Below are positions 6,320 through 6,657 of a stretch of 6,657 bases of DNA, one piece after another. The stretch is from Planctomycetaceae bacterium. Lineage in GTDB: Bacteria; Planctomycetota; Planctomycetia; Pirellulales; Thermoguttaceae. The notes under the pieces are model-generated. The model saw only the letters and a program-made list of their open reading frames with translations, searched no databases and was not told where the DNA came from. The stretch's first letter is position 1. Every line of letters starts with the position of its first letter. The stretch spans positions 1 through 6,657 of the forward strand of contig JAIRYX010000435.1 of NCBI GenBank assembly GCA_031267635.1, read 5' to 3'. The translations under genes and the position numbers were made by a program.

Positions 6320-6529
6320 AGCGCCGGAAATCGGAAATTTGACGTCGCGAACGTAAAATTTGGCGTCATAAATCGAAATGTCGGCGCCAGCAACCGAGTT
6401 TCCGGCGCTGCCAACGCGAATTATTGAAGCCAATAACCGGATTATTGAAGTCAATAAATGAGTTATTGAAGTCAATAACCGACGTTGGGAGTTCCCAAAC
6501 TGACTTCGGGACGTTCCCTAAATCCTTAT
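6320..6529. repeat. Array of ten degenerate 21-bp tandem units, several palindromic
   Basis: Cut every 21 bp from 6320, the sequence stacks into ten units with no indels. G is at unit position 2 in 9 of 10 units and A at position 11 in 9 of 10. Neighbouring units agree at 9-16 of 21 positions by hand count, where about 5-6 is expected by chance. The best-preserved units carry the dyad TTATTG-AAGY-CAATAA (6421-6436, 6442-6457, 6463-6478). The next two carry TTGGGA-GT-TCCCAA (6485-6498) and GGGA-CGT-TCCC (6508-6518). A perfect 11-bp inverted repeat AGCGCCGGAAA/TTTCCGGCGCT joins 6320-6330 and 6399-6409. Periodicity breaks at 6530, and weaker traces may flank it. It could be an operator or iteron-like array, a structured transcript, or a relic of a gene with heptapeptide repeats. 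Confidence 0.75.
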
Positions 6530-6575
6530 CAATAAAGAATTTCGAGAAAATGAACCCCAAAAGCCAAGAATTGCC

Positions 6576-6598
6576 GTCTCCGATGGGACGTCGGAGAC
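6576..6598. repeat. GC-rich perfect inverted repeat (8-bp arms)
   Basis: GTCTCCGA (6576-6583) and TCGGAGAC (6591-6598) are perfect inverted copies around a 7-nt loop. No T tract follows on either strand, so it is not an evident terminator. It lies just beyond the 21-bp array and may belong to the same repeat system. Confidence 0.65.
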
Positions 6599-6605
6599 TC
6601 GCGAG

Positions 6606-6636
6606 CCGGCGTCCGAGAGAAAAATCCGGACGCGGG
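6606..6636. repeat. GC-rich inverted repeat (7-bp arms plus 2 bp beyond a mismatch)
   Basis: GCGTCCG (6609-6615) pairs with CGGACGC (6627-6633) around an 11-nt loop. Beyond a G-G mismatch, CC (6606-6607) pairs with GG (6635-6636). It is only 7 bp from the preceding inverted repeat, and the loop AGAGAAAAATC is purine-rich. The window ends 21 bp later, so the full extent of the repeat region is unknown. Confidence 0.6.
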
Positions 6637-6657
6637 TGTGTCCTGAATGTTCACTGC

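Noticed and set aside
6159..6356. Plus-strand ORF of 65 codons
   Set aside because: It starts at GTG with no ribosome binding site, has no motif and runs into the repeat array.
6482..6502. Integron attC-like site (GTTGGGA...TCCCAAAC)
   Set aside because: The core sites do not fit GTTRRRY/RYYYAAC, and no integrase or cassette structure is present.
6320..6529. CRISPR array
   Set aside because: The units abut with a 21-bp period and are degenerate. There are no identical repeats separated by unique spacers and no cas genes.

Overview
This window looks like a bacterial signal-transduction locus, most likely from a relatively AT-rich planctomycete. That assignment is inference from memory, not from a search. 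It rests on the response regulator with an excisionase-type HTH in front of its receiver, on the zinc-ribbon plus sulfatase-modifying-factor-like protein, on the REC-GGDEF-CBS protein, and on the weak Shine-Dalgarno signals before most genes.

Layout, left to right. Bases 1-117 are the last 38 codons of an unrecognised plus-strand gene. Bases 118-295 are a tail-to-tail spacer with a candidate minus-strand terminator (131-156) and copy 1 of a dispersed repeat (195-270). A minus-strand operon follows: an HTH-receiver response regulator (start 1761) overlaps a soluble histidine kinase (start 1183, stop 296) by 4 bp (ATGA). Its best promoter match is a perfect TTGACA-16-TATAAT at 2057-2030. That implies a leader of about 262 nt containing three perfect dyads. 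Bases 2161-2280 are only 15% G+C. Next is a minus-strand 490-aa zinc-ribbon/SUMF1-like protein (3806 to 2334) that lacks the catalytic cysteines of true formylglycine-generating enzyme.

A 434-bp divergent spacer (3807-4240) separates it from a plus-strand 569-aa protein (4241-5950). This protein has a receiver, an intact GGDEF diguanylate cyclase domain with an I-site, a CBS pair, and a helical C-terminus I do not recognise.

The right end (5951-6657) appears non-coding but is rich in repeats. Copy 2 of the dispersed repeat lies at 6031-6106, in inverted orientation to copy 1. At 6320-6529 there are ten degenerate units with an exact 21-bp period, several of them palindromic. Two GC-rich inverted repeats follow at 6576-6598 and 6606-6636.

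Working model (inference): the kinase phosphorylates the HTH regulator and perhaps the receiver of the cyclase, linking a soluble-sensor transcriptional response to c-di-GMP synthesis. The SUMF1-like protein is an accessory or binding protein with no evident catalytic role. The least explained features are the 21-bp array, the paired dispersed repeats outside the signalling genes, and the Cys-rich insertion in the kinase ATPase domain.
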